Origin: Actinomycetales bacterium Ga0077552
GTDB taxonomy: Bacteria; Actinomycetota; Actinomycetes; Actinomycetales; Microbacteriaceae
Length of the DNA: 12,136 bases
Assembly: GCA_001464255.1 (NCBI GenBank)
Contig: LNFD01000175.1
Span: forward strand, 1 to 12,136
Direction of reading: 5' to 3'
The number at the start of each line of letters is the position of its first letter. Positions within the stretch are counted from its first letter, which is position 1. The notes under the pieces are model-generated. The model saw only the letters and a list, made by a program, of their open reading frames with translations, ran no database searches and was not told the origin of the DNA. The translations under genes and the position numbers were made by a program. Of the stretch, positions 1-5,705 are shown one piece after another.

Positions 1-15
1 CGGCGCCCGCGACCG

Positions 16-21
16 TAGGCT
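16..21 (+). promoter_or_regulatory. Likely -10 element (TAGGCT) for the oxidoreductase gene
   Basis: TAGGCT fits the actinobacterial TANNNT -10 pattern and ends 7 bases before the ATG at 29. Transcription would then start at or within a base or two of the start codon, giving a leaderless mRNA. The only purine-rich stretch upstream (GAGAGG, 22-27) is too close to the ATG to act as a Shine-Dalgarno site, which fits leaderless initiation. The -35 region lies mostly before the window. Confidence 0.45.
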
Positions 22-28
22 GAGAGGC

Positions 29-817
29 ATGACTTCTCGACCCGTGCGCCTCGGCGTGCAGCTGCGGCCCCAGCACACGTCCTACGAGCGCATCCGCGAC
101 GCGGCCGCCGAGCTCGACGCCCTCGGCGTCGACGTGATCTTCAACTGGGATCACTTCTTCCCGCTCTACGGCGAACCGGACGGCAAGCACTTCGAGTCGT
201 GGACGATGCTCGCGGCGATCGCCGAGCAGACGACGCACGCCGAGCTCGGCGCCCTCGTCAACTGCAACAGCTACCGCAACGCCAACCTGCAGGCCGACAT
301 GGCCCGCACGATCGACCACATCAGCGCCAAGGGCGGAACCGGGCGGTTCATCTTCGGCACGGGCTCGGGCTGGTTCGAGCGCGACTACGAGGAGTACGGC
401 TACGAGTTCGGCACCGTCGGGGGCCGGTTGGATGCTCTGGCCGACAACCTGCCGATCATCCGCGACCGCTGGTCGCGCCTCAACCCCGCGCCCACCCGCG
501 ACATCCCCATCCTGATCGGGGGCGGCGGCGAGAAGAAGACGCTGCGCATCGTCGCCCAGCACGCTGACATCTGGCACTCCTTCGCCGACGTTCCGACGCT
601 CGAGCGCAAGCTCGGGATCCTCGCCGAGCACGGCGCCGCGGTCGGTCGCGACGTGAGCGAGGTCGAGGTCTCGGTCGAGATCCGCGACCGCACGATGCAG
701 CAGGCCGACGAGCTGCACGCCGTCGGCGCGACGCTCTTCACCCTCGGCCTCGATGGCCCCGAGTTCGACATGGCGCCCGTTCGCGAGTGGCTCAGCTGGC
801 GCGACGGGCACCGCTGA
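29..817 (+). CDS. LLM-class (luciferase-like, probably F420- or FMN-dependent) oxidoreductase
   Basis: This is a 262-residue TIM-barrel protein of the bacterial luciferase-like monooxygenase family, whose members use F420 or FMN to oxidise or reduce small organic substrates in the cytoplasm. The N-terminal strand VRLGVQLRP (6-14) and the block DVIFNWDHFFPLYG (35-48) match the barrel start and active-site strand of the family. The segment GRFIFGTGSGWFERDYEEYG (105-124) is the classic glycine-rich luciferase-like signature. IPILIGGGGEKKTLRIVAQHADIW (159-182) is the typical C-terminal cofactor-phosphate region. The length is slightly below the usual 280-340 residues, but both ends look complete. 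The ATG at 29 is preceded by a -10 box at leaderless distance. It ends 176 bases before rpsP and is probably a separate transcript. The substrate cannot be told from sequence; F420 is inferred from the actinobacterial context. Confidence 0.85.
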   Translation: MTSRPVRLGVQLRPQHTSYERIRDAAAELDALGVDVIFNWDHFFPLYGEPDGKHFESWTMLAAIAEQTTHAELGALVNCNSYRNANLQADMARTIDHISAKGGTGRFIFGTGSGWFERDYEEYGYEFGTVGGRLDALADNLPIIRDRWSRLNPAPTRDIPILIGGGGEKKTLRIVAQHADIWHSFADVPTLERKLGILAEHGAAVGRDVSEVEVSVEIRDRTMQQADELHAVGATLFTLGLDGPEFDMAPVREWLSWRDGHR

Positions 818-860
818 GCCCGATCGCGAGGGCGCGGCGGCGGAGCCGTCGAAAATCTGC

Positions 861-916
861 CAGAATGGGGGGTCGAGTGCTCGCGCGCCCGACCCTCTAA
901 TCAGGCGGCGCGAGCA
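861..916 (+). promoter_or_regulatory. Candidate rpsP promoter and leader hairpin
   Basis: The 176-base gap between the oxidoreductase gene and rpsP is where the ribosomal operon promoter should lie. CAGAAT (861-866) is a weak -10 candidate with no convincing -35. Just downstream, TGCTCGCGC (878-886) pairs perfectly over 9 bases with GCGCGAGCA (908-916), with a 21-base loop. The hairpin would sit in the 5' leader, about 78 bases before the GTG. It could be autoregulatory or simply stabilise the mRNA. The rest of the gap (917-993) shows only the ribosome-binding site. Confidence 0.3.
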
Positions 917-993
917 TCCATCACGAGCTTTCGCGCCGAGTGTGCCCCACGCAGCCGGTCGCAACTCATCCCCTTCACACACTTCGGAGAAAC

Positions 994-1542
994 GTGGCTG
1001 TCAAGATTCGCCTCAAGCGCATGGGCAAGATCCGTGCACCGTACTACCGCATCGTCGTCGCCGACTCGCGCACCAAGCGCGACGGTCGCGCGATCGAGGA
1101 GATCGGCAAGTACCACCCCACGGAGGAGCCCTCGGTCATCGAGGTCAACTCTGAGCGCGCCCAGTACTGGCTGAGCGTCGGCGCCCAGCCGAGCCCGCAG
1201 GTGCTCGCGCTGCTCAAGCTCACGGGCGACTGGGGAATGTTCAAGGGCGAGAAGGGTGCCAAGAACACCGTCAAGGTCGCCGAGCCCAAGGCCGCGTTCG
1301 TCATGGACGAGAAGAAGAAGCCGGTGCTCAAGCCCAAGGCCGAGAAGCCCGCTGCGGCTGAGAAGGCCCCCGTGGCCGAGGAGGCTCCCGCCGCCGAGGA
1401 CGCCGCCGAGGCTCCCGCCGCCGAGGTCGTCGAGGAGGCCGCTGCCGAGGCTCCGGCCGAGGCCGCCGCGGAGGAGGCTCCCGCTGAGGAGGCCGCCGCT
1501 GAGGCACCTGCCGCTGACGACGCCGAGGCCGAGAAGGCCTGA
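994..1542 (+). CDS. rpsP: 30S ribosomal protein S16 with long Ala/Glu-rich tail
   Basis: This is the 30S subunit protein S16, which binds 16S rRNA and is needed for small-subunit assembly. The N-terminus AVKIRLKRMGKIRAPYYRIV followed by VADSRTKRDGRAIEEIGKYHP (to about residue 42) is diagnostic, as is the second block ERAQYWLSVGAQPSPQVLALLK (54-75). The GTG at 994 is chosen because AVKIRL must follow the initiator and GGAGA lies 5 bases upstream; an in-frame ATG at 940 would add a non-conserved extension. The conserved S16 core ends near residue 105. A lysine-rich linker (105-118) leads into a roughly 65-residue Ala/Glu/Pro tail, making 182 residues against about 80-90 for E. coli S16. Such tails occur in actinobacterial S16, but their role is unknown. 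It is the first gene of the operon; the KH gene starts 5 bases after its stop. Confidence 0.97.
   Translation: MAVKIRLKRMGKIRAPYYRIVVADSRTKRDGRAIEEIGKYHPTEEPSVIEVNSERAQYWLSVGAQPSPQVLALLKLTGDWGMFKGEKGAKNTVKVAEPKAAFVMDEKKKPVLKPKAEKPAAAEKAPVAEEAPAAEDAAEAPAAEVVEEAAAEAPAEAAAEEAPAEEAAAEAPAADDAEAEKA
1381..1434 (+). repeat. 27-base in-frame tandem repeat in the rpsP tail
   Basis: The 19-base string GAGGCTCCCGCCGCCGAGG occurs identically at 1381-1399 and 1408-1426, a period of 27 bases or nine codons, encoding EAPAAEDAA then EAPAAEVVE. Looser EAP/EEA versions continue to 1530. The tail of S16 appears to have grown by in-frame duplication of a nine-residue acidic unit. Confidence 0.7.
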
Positions 1543-1547
1543 CGCAC

Positions 1548-1787
1548 GTGCTCGCTGACACGCTCGAACATCTCGTCAAGGGGATCGTCGATCACCCGGA
1601 CGATGTCGCCGTCGTCGCGCAGAGCTCTGCTCGCGGCGAGGTCCTCGAGGTGCGCGTGCACCCCGAGGACCTCGGTCGCGTGATCGGCCGCGGCGGTCGC
1701 ACCGCCAAGGCCCTCCGCACGGTCATCTCGTCGCTCGCCGACGGGCGCCGCGTGCGCGTCGACGTCGTCGACACCGACCAGCTGTGA
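1548..1787 (+). CDS. khpA: KH-domain RNA-binding protein (KhpA type)
   Basis: This 79-residue single-KH-domain protein has the GxxG loop at G47-R-G-G50 within IGRGGRTAKALR, the RNA backbone-gripping motif of KH domains. It belongs to the small family between rpsP and rimM in actinobacteria and firmicutes (KhpA; in other species it partners the R3H/Jag protein KhpB in RNA binding linked to cell growth and division). Length and position match the family. The GTG at 1548 lies 5 bases after the rpsP stop, so it is probably cotranscribed and translationally coupled. The last codon overlaps the rimM start in a GTGA overlap. The symbol is assigned by family and position; the RNA targets are unknown. 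Confidence 0.9.
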   Translation: MLADTLEHLVKGIVDHPDDVAVVAQSSARGEVLEVRVHPEDLGRVIGRGGRTAKALRTVISSLADGRRVRVDVVDTDQL

Positions 1788-2383
1788 GCACGACGCCTCA
1801 GCAGCTGAGGGTCGGGCGACTCACGAAGGCTCACGGTCTCAAGGGCGCGCTCAAGCTCGAGCTCTTCACCGACGACCCCGACAAGCGGTTCACGCCCGGA
1901 TCGGTCTTCACCCTGCAGGTGCCGACGAGCTCGCCCTGGCACGGCAAGACCCTCACCCTCGCCGAGCTGCGCTGGTACAACGGCCAGCCCGTCGGCTTCT
2001 TCGAGGGCGTCGCCGACCGCACCGGGGCTGAGAGCCTCGTCAAGGCGATCCTCTGGATCGATCAGGACGCCGATGAGGCCGATGAGCCCGACGCCTGGTA
2101 CGACTTCCAGCTCGTGGGCCTGCGCGCGCTGCGCGACGGCGCCGAGGTGGGCACGGTGGCCCGCGTCGAGCACTTCCCCGCGCAAGACCTGCTCGTCATC
2201 CAGGCGGGCGAGCGCGAGGTGCTCGTGCCCTTCGTGAGCGCGATCGTGCCCGCGGTCGACATCGCGGCCGGCACGGTCACGATCACGCCCCCCGCGGGCC
2301 TCTTCGAAGAGCTGCCCGACGACGAGCCGGCCGCCGCGCACCCGAACGCCGAGCCCGAGGCCGACGTCACCCCCTCTGCCTAG
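1784..2383 (+). CDS. rimM: 16S rRNA processing protein RimM
   Basis: RimM binds ribosomal protein S19 on the 30S subunit and helps mature the 16S 3' domain. The N-terminal RimM barrel is seen in LRVGRLTKAHGLKGALKLEL (8-27). The C-terminal PRC barrel starts near WYDFQLVGLRAL (about residue 104) and includes EVLVPFVSAIVPAVD and the closing motif PPAGLFEELP. The protein has 199 residues, slightly longer than usual (165-185), because of an acidic Ala/Glu/Pro tail after the PRC barrel. The GTG at 1784 overlaps the preceding stop by 4 bases (GTGA), implying translational coupling. Its TAG stop (2381-2383) forms part of a probable -10 box for trmD. Confidence 0.95.
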   Translation: MSTTPQQLRVGRLTKAHGLKGALKLELFTDDPDKRFTPGSVFTLQVPTSSPWHGKTLTLAELRWYNGQPVGFFEGVADRTGAESLVKAILWIDQDADEADEPDAWYDFQLVGLRALRDGAEVGTVARVEHFPAQDLLVIQAGEREVLVPFVSAIVPAVDIAAGTVTITPPAGLFEELPDDEPAAAHPNAEPEADVTPSA

Positions 2384-2386
2384 ACT
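2381..2386 (+). promoter_or_regulatory. Probable internal -10 element (TAGACT) for trmD
   Basis: TAGACT matches TANNNT and ends 7 bases before the GTG of trmD, the spacing expected for a leaderless transcript. The first three bases are the rimM stop codon. No clear -35 is visible, which is common for actinobacterial promoters. The same hexamer precedes lepB and the DUF2469 gene in this window, supporting a promoter role. Confidence 0.45.
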
Positions 2387-2393
2387 GCAGAGC

Positions 2394-3077
2394 GTGCGCC
2401 TCGACATCGTCACGATCTTCCCCGAGTTCTTCGGGGTGCTCGATGTGTCGCTTCTCGGGCGCGCTCGGGCGGCAGGCGTCATCGACGTCGGCGTGCACGA
2501 CCTGCGTGACCACGCGCACGACCGCCATCGCACGGTCGACGACACCCCGTACGGCGGGGGAGCGGGCATGGTCATGAAGCCCGAACCGTGGGGCGAGGCG
2601 CTGGATGCGCTGATCACCCCGGGCAGCGTGCTCATCGTTCCCAGCCCTGCCGGGCATCCGTTCACCCAGGCGATGGCGCGCGAGCTCGCGCTGCGCGAGC
2701 ACCTCGTCTTCGCCTGCGGTCGCTACGAGGGCATCGACCAGCGCGTCGTCGACCACTACTCTGGGCGCACGGAGGTTCGCGTGCTCAGCATCGGCGACTA
2801 CGTGCTCAACGGCGGGGAGGTGGCGACGATGGCGATGATCGAGGCGATCGGCCGACTCGTGCCCGGTGTCGTAGGCAACCCCGAGAGCCTGACGGAGGAG
2901 AGCCACGAGGCGGGCCTGCTCGAGTACCCGAGCTACACCAAGCCCGCCGTCTGGCGCGGGCTCGAGGTGCCGCCCGTACTGCTGAGCGGCAACCACGGCG
3001 CCGTCGCGGCCTGGCGCCACGAGCAGCAGCTCGAGCGCACGCGCGCGATCCGGCCCGACCTGATCGAGGAGCGATGA
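2394..3077 (+). CDS. trmD: tRNA (guanine-N1)-methyltransferase TrmD
   Basis: TrmD uses S-adenosylmethionine to make m1G37 next to the anticodon of tRNAs, preventing +1 frameshifts; it is a homodimer of the SPOUT (trefoil-knot) class. Diagnostic blocks are DRHRTVDDTPYGGGAGMVMKPEP (43-65), LVFACGRYEGIDQRV (104-118), LSIGDYVLNGGEVATM (131-146) and YPSYTKPAVWRGLEVPPVLLSGNH (178-201). Numbering coincides with E. coli TrmD in the core: R154 is present, but the position of the proposed general base D169 is E169 in LTEESHEAGLL. The protein is 227 residues, lacking the C-terminal tail of E. coli TrmD (255). The GTG at 2394 is supported by the family N-terminus RLDIVTIFPEFF. The stop overlaps the next gene by 4 bases (ATGA). 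Confidence 0.97.
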   Translation: MRLDIVTIFPEFFGVLDVSLLGRARAAGVIDVGVHDLRDHAHDRHRTVDDTPYGGGAGMVMKPEPWGEALDALITPGSVLIVPSPAGHPFTQAMARELALREHLVFACGRYEGIDQRVVDHYSGRTEVRVLSIGDYVLNGGEVATMAMIEAIGRLVPGVVGNPESLTEESHEAGLLEYPSYTKPAVWRGLEVPPVLLSGNHGAVAAWRHEQQLERTRAIRPDLIEER

Positions 3078-3550
3078 CCGCCGGCGAGCGCATGTGGCTC
3101 TGGTCGCAGCCGCTCGTCGCCGTGTTCGCCGGTCTGGCCGGCATCGTCTCGTGGTACTGGCAGCTCACGGGCGATCTCAGCGCACTGCCGACGTTGCAGA
3201 GCCTCATCACGGGCTCGTTCGTGCTCCCCGGTCTCGCGCTCTCGCTCATCATCAACCACGTCGCCGTGTCGCTGCGGCGGCCGCCCATGCTGACGGTCGG
3301 CGAGAAGCTGCTGCTCATCGTCGAGTTCGCGCTCGTCGTCGCGATCGTCGCGATCTCGTCGAGCCCCGACCTGCTCTTCCTCGGCTACCTGCTCTGGCCG
3401 CTGCTCATCGCGGCCGCGGCGACGGCCTTCGCGACCATGGTCTCGACGACCATCCGATCGCGGCGGGCTGCGACGACGACCGATGACGACGGGGTCGACG
3501 ACGACGATCACGCGGCCGCTCCGGCCGAGCAGGCCGCCCCGAGCCGCTGA
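3074..3550 (+). CDS. Small four-helix membrane protein, unknown function
   Basis: I do not recognise a named family. The 158-residue product has four hydrophobic segments at about 12-30, 44-66, 78-96 and 100-125. A positively charged turn (SLRRPP, 66-71) lies between helices 2 and 3. A hydrophilic cytoplasm-type tail follows (RSRR at 128-131, then an Asp cluster DDDGVDDDD and Ala/Pro to the end). The ATG at 3074 overlaps the trmD stop as ATGA and is preceded by GGAG (3068-3071), close to the start; the overlap points to translational coupling with trmD. It is the last plus-strand gene of this block and converges on map. The role could be general membrane housekeeping, but nothing in the sequence fixes it. 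Confidence 0.8.
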   Translation: MTAGERMWLWSQPLVAVFAGLAGIVSWYWQLTGDLSALPTLQSLITGSFVLPGLALSLIINHVAVSLRRPPMLTVGEKLLLIVEFALVVAIVAISSSPDLLFLGYLLWPLLIAAAATAFATMVSTTIRSRRAATTTDDDGVDDDDHAAAPAEQAAPSR

Positions 3551-3597
3551 GCGCGCCGAACCCCTGAGCGCGCCGAGCTGCTGAGCGCGTCGGTGCC
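3547..3597 (+). repeat. Three-copy 17-base tandem repeat between convergent genes
   Basis: CTGAGCGCGCCGA starts at 3547 and at 3564, and a diverged copy (CTGAGCGCGTCGG) starts at 3581, giving an exact 17-base period. The first copy contains the TGA stop of the membrane-protein gene; copies 2 and 3 also carry CTGA. The array lies in the 73-base space between that gene and the convergent map gene. A weak inverted repeat TGCCTC/GAGGCA (3599-3612) follows and might help termination. Confidence 0.65.
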
Positions 3598-3623
3598 GTG
3601 CCTCTCGAGGCAGAGCAGCAGCC

Positions 3624-4391
3624 TCAGTCGCGCGCGGTGAGCACGATCGGGCCGTCGGCCGTGATCGCGACGGTGTGCTCGGCGTGGGCGGCGCGCGTGC
3701 CCGTCCGGCTGCGCAGGGTCCAGCCGTCGGCATCGGTGTAGATCTCGTCGGTGTCGGGGATGAACCACGGCTCGATCGCGATCACGAGGCCCGCACGCAG
3801 CTTGAGCCCTCGCCCCGGCCGACCGTCGTTGGGAACGTGCGGGTCGCCGTGCATCGTGCGCCCGACGCCGTGGCCGCCGAAGTCGAGGTTGACGGGATAG
3901 TCGGCGTCGGCCGCGACGTCGCCGATCGCCGCCGAGATGTCGCCCATGCGGTTGCCGACCGTCGCCTGCCGGATGCCCGCCGCGAGCGCGCGCTCGACGC
4001 GGTCGATCAGCGCGAGGTCGTCGGGCCGCGGCGTGCCGACGACGATCGACAGGGCCGAGTCGCACACCCAGCCGTCGACCGAGGCCGCGAAGTCGAGCGA
4101 CAGCAGGTCGCCGTCACGCAGCCGGTAGTCGTGCGGCAGGCCGTGCAGGGCGGCGTCGTTGACCGACGTGCAGATGACCTTGCCGAACGGCGAGCCGCCG
4201 AACGAGGGGTGGTAGTCGATGTAGCAGCTCTCCGCCCCCTCGGCGCGGATCATCTCGTGCGCGAGCGCGTCGAGGTCGAGCAGGTTCACGCCGACGTCGG
4301 CGGCGGCGCTCGTCGCCCGCAGCACGCTCGCGACGAAGCGGCCCGCCGGTCGCATCTGCTCGATCTCGGCGGGCGTTCGCAGTTCGATCAC
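3624..4391 (-). CDS. map: Type I methionine aminopeptidase
   Basis: This enzyme removes the initiator methionine from nascent cytoplasmic proteins using two metal ions. Using the GTG at 4391 as residue 1, the full pita-bread metal set is visible: D100 and D111 (in LLSLDFAASVDGWVCDSA), H174 (GGHGVGR), E207 (AIEPWF) and E238 (HAEHTVAI), plus substrate-binding H83 (AALHGLPHD). Length is 255 residues, typical for type Ia enzymes without the N-terminal zinc-finger extension. The GTG at 4391 is chosen because IELRTPAEIEQMRPAGR is the normal family N-terminus; a start at 4475 would read through the tetR 3' end out of frame. It lies one base after the tetR stop on the same strand, so the two genes are probably cotranscribed. 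Many actinobacteria carry more than one map gene, so this may not be the only copy. Confidence 0.95.
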   Translation of the reverse strand: MIELRTPAEIEQMRPAGRFVASVLRATSAAADVGVNLLDLDALAHEMIRAEGAESCYIDYHPSFGGSPFGKVICTSVNDAALHGLPHDYRLRDGDLLSLDFAASVDGWVCDSALSIVVGTPRPDDLALIDRVERALAAGIRQATVGNRMGDISAAIGDVAADADYPVNLDFGGHGVGRTMHGDPHVPNDGRPGRGLKLRAGLVIAIEPWFIPDTDEIYTDADGWTLRSRTGTRAAHAEHTVAITADGPIVLTARD

Positions 4392-4392
4392 G

Positions 4393-5037
4393 TCATGTCC
4401 TCGGCAGGGGGATGTGGGTGCGCAGGTAGGTGCCGCACAGCTCGCGCGTCGCCTCGATGAAGCGCGCATCCCCATTCTTGTCGAGTTGGAAGGCCCGCGT
4501 GAGCAGGCCGCTCGCGATCTCGATCGCGACCTCGAGGTGGAAGACGATGTCGTCGTCGGGCTCGAAGTCGTAGGTGCGCCCGACCTGGCTGGCGAACTCG
4601 CGGGCGAGGATCGCGTTGTTGCTGAGCTCGGGGCTGATGAAGCGCTGGTCGATGACGTCGCCGAAGCGGAGGGCGCGGAAGCCCGGCTCGTGCCGCGTCA
4701 TGTCGGTGAAGGCGTCGAGCGTCGCGTCGAACGACGACCACGCCTCGGGCGGCGAGTTCTCGACGCCCTGCCAGACGCGCTCGAGGTAGCGCTCCATGTT
4801 GCGGGCGGCGAGCGCGCGCAGCAGCGACTGGATGTTCGGGAAGTAGCGGTAGACGACCCCGACCGACGACCGCGACCGCTTCGCGACGGCGCTCGTCGTG
4901 ACGCCGTCGATGCCCGCGTCGTCGATGAGCGAGGCGGCCGCATCGAGCAGCAGTGTGATGCGCTCGGCGCTGCGCTGCTGCACCGGCTCGGTCCGCATGA
5001 CCACCTTGTCGGTCGCCAGCGCTGGTTGTGCGTTCAT
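4393..5037 (-). CDS. TetR-family transcriptional regulator
   Basis: This is a 214-residue TetR/AcrR-type DNA-binding regulator. The N-terminal helix RITLLLDAAASLIDDAGIDGVT (26-47) and helix-turn-helix TTSAVAKRSRSSVGVVYRYF (47-66) are typical. The rest is a helical ligand-binding and dimerisation domain, with WSSFDATLDAFTDM and a C-terminal helical segment ending in RELCGTYLRTHIPLP. The ATG at 5037 is preceded on the minus strand by a G-run (about 5046-5052) at ribosome-binding distance. It is divergent from rplS across a 215-base gap and ends one base before map. The ligand is unknown. It could regulate itself from the shared intergenic region. A link to L19 or methionine removal is not implied by the sequence; cotranscription with map may be incidental. 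Confidence 0.92.
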   Translation of the reverse strand: MNAQPALATDKVVMRTEPVQQRSAERITLLLDAAASLIDDAGIDGVTTSAVAKRSRSSVGVVYRYFPNIQSLLRALAARNMERYLERVWQGVENSPPEAWSSFDATLDAFTDMTRHEPGFRALRFGDVIDQRFISPELSNNAILAREFASQVGRTYDFEPDDDIVFHLEVAIEIASGLLTRAFQLDKNGDARFIEATRELCGTYLRTHIPLPRT

Positions 5038-5100
5038 GGTGTACCCCCCCAGGATCGTCCCCCGACGACTTTCGTGCCTGAACTTCCATCATTCCACTGA

Positions 5101-5130
5101 TTGGGCCGCGGCCGCACAATGTGGCATCAT
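5101..5130 (+). promoter_or_regulatory. Weak candidate promoter of rplS
   Basis: TTGGGC (5101-5106) and CATCAT (5125-5130) are separated by 18 bases and could be -35 and -10 elements. A perfect 10-base palindrome GGCCGCGGCC (5104-5113) sits between them and could be an operator, or chance in GC-rich DNA. This is the only place in the tetR-rplS gap with a plausible spacing, but the -10 match is poor. Confidence 0.3.
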
Positions 5131-5136
5131 TTCTCT

Positions 5137-5252
5137 TTGTGCCTCGGCACGGTTCTGCCACAGGGGAGCCGTGGATCTGCGAGTGCCGCGCAAACCTTCG
5201 AATATCCCCGAAGCCGCGATCGACCTGTGGCGGTTGCAGAGAGCGAAACACC
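5137..5252 (+). promoter_or_regulatory. Structured 5' leader of rplS (possible ribosomal-protein autoregulatory RNA)
   Basis: About 115 bases of non-coding leader contain several mutually exclusive pairings. GGCAC (5146-5150) can pair with GTGCC at 5139-5143 or at 5183-5187. CGGTTC (5150-5155) can pair with GAGCCG (5166-5171). CCAC (5158-5161) can pair with GTGG (5171-5174). CTTCG/CGAAG (5196-5200 and 5209-5213) forms a hairpin whose CCCC (5206-5209) can reach GGGG (5163-5166). TCTGC (5176-5180) can pair with GCAGA (5236-5240) beside the weak ribosome-binding site. L19 leaders that regulate rplS are known in other phyla; that this is one is my inference. Confidence 0.4.
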
Positions 5253-5600
5253 ATGCACATCCTCGACCACGTCGACGCCGCCTCGCTGCGCACCGACATC
5301 CCCGAGTTCCGCCCCGGTGACACCGTCAAGGTGCACGTAAACATCGTCGAGGGCAGCCGCTCGCGTATCCAGGTGTTCCAGGGCGTCGTCATCGGCCGCT
5401 CGAACGAGGGCATCCGCGAGACCTTCACCGTGCGCAAGGTCAGCTTCCAGGTGGGTGTCGAGCGCACCTTCCCCGTGCACTCGCCCGTGATCGACCACAT
5501 CGAGGTCGTCACCCGCGGCGACGTGCGCCGCGCCAAGCTCTACTACCTGCGCAACCTGCGCGGCAAGAAGGCCAAGATCAAGGAGAAGCGCGACGCGTAG
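5253..5600 (+). CDS. rplS: 50S ribosomal protein L19
   Basis: L19 is a 50S protein at the interface with the 30S subunit. Conserved blocks are FRPGDTVKVHVNIVEG (19-34), QVFQGVVIGR (40-49), ETFTVRKVSFQVGVERTFPVHSP and the basic C-terminus RRAKLYYLRNLRGKKAKIKEK. Length is 115 residues, normal for the family. The ATG at 5253 is chosen because HILDHVDAASLRTDIPEF is the family N-terminus; an in-frame ATG at 5121 would translate the structured leader and gives a non-conserved sequence. In most bacteria rplS follows trmD directly; here it has its own promoter region and is separated from trmD by about 2.2 kb. A strong terminator follows. Confidence 0.97.
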   Translation: MHILDHVDAASLRTDIPEFRPGDTVKVHVNIVEGSRSRIQVFQGVVIGRSNEGIRETFTVRKVSFQVGVERTFPVHSPVIDHIEVVTRGDVRRAKLYYLRNLRGKKAKIKEKRDA

Positions 5601-5621
5601 TCCGCGCTCCACGCTCTGACT

Positions 5622-5655
5622 CGAGGGCCCCGCCGATTCGTCGGCGGGGCCCTCG
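5622..5655 (+). terminator. Strong hairpin terminator after rplS
   Basis: The sequence forms a perfect 15-base-pair stem (5622-5636 with 5641-5655) around a TTCG tetraloop (5637-5640), beginning 21 bases after the rplS stop. The stem is very GC-rich. The T tract is poor (GTCGTTCG follows), as is usual for actinobacterial terminators. It separates rplS from the lepB promoter. Confidence 0.88.
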
Positions 5656-5677
5656 GTCGTTCGCGTCGGCAGCCGCC

Positions 5678-5683
5678 TAGACT
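5678..5683 (+). promoter_or_regulatory. -10 element (TAGACT) of lepB
   Basis: TAGACT lies between the rplS terminator and lepB. Transcription would start near 5690, leaving a short leader of about 15 bases that carries a GGGGAG ribosome-binding site (5699-5704 region) just before the ATG at 5706. The hexamer is identical to those before trmD and the DUF2469 gene. A -35 is not obvious. Confidence 0.5.
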
Positions 5684-5705
5684 GGCGGGGAGCACCTGGG
5701 GAGTC

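Noticed and set aside
5038..5120. Dedicated TetR operator in the divergent gap
   Set aside because: Apart from the GC palindrome at 5104-5113, which could be chance, I found no convincing inverted repeat of the length TetR proteins bind.
5121..5252. Upstream in-frame ATG for rplS
   Set aside because: It would translate the structured leader and gives a non-conserved N-terminal extension; the known L19 N-terminus begins at 5253.
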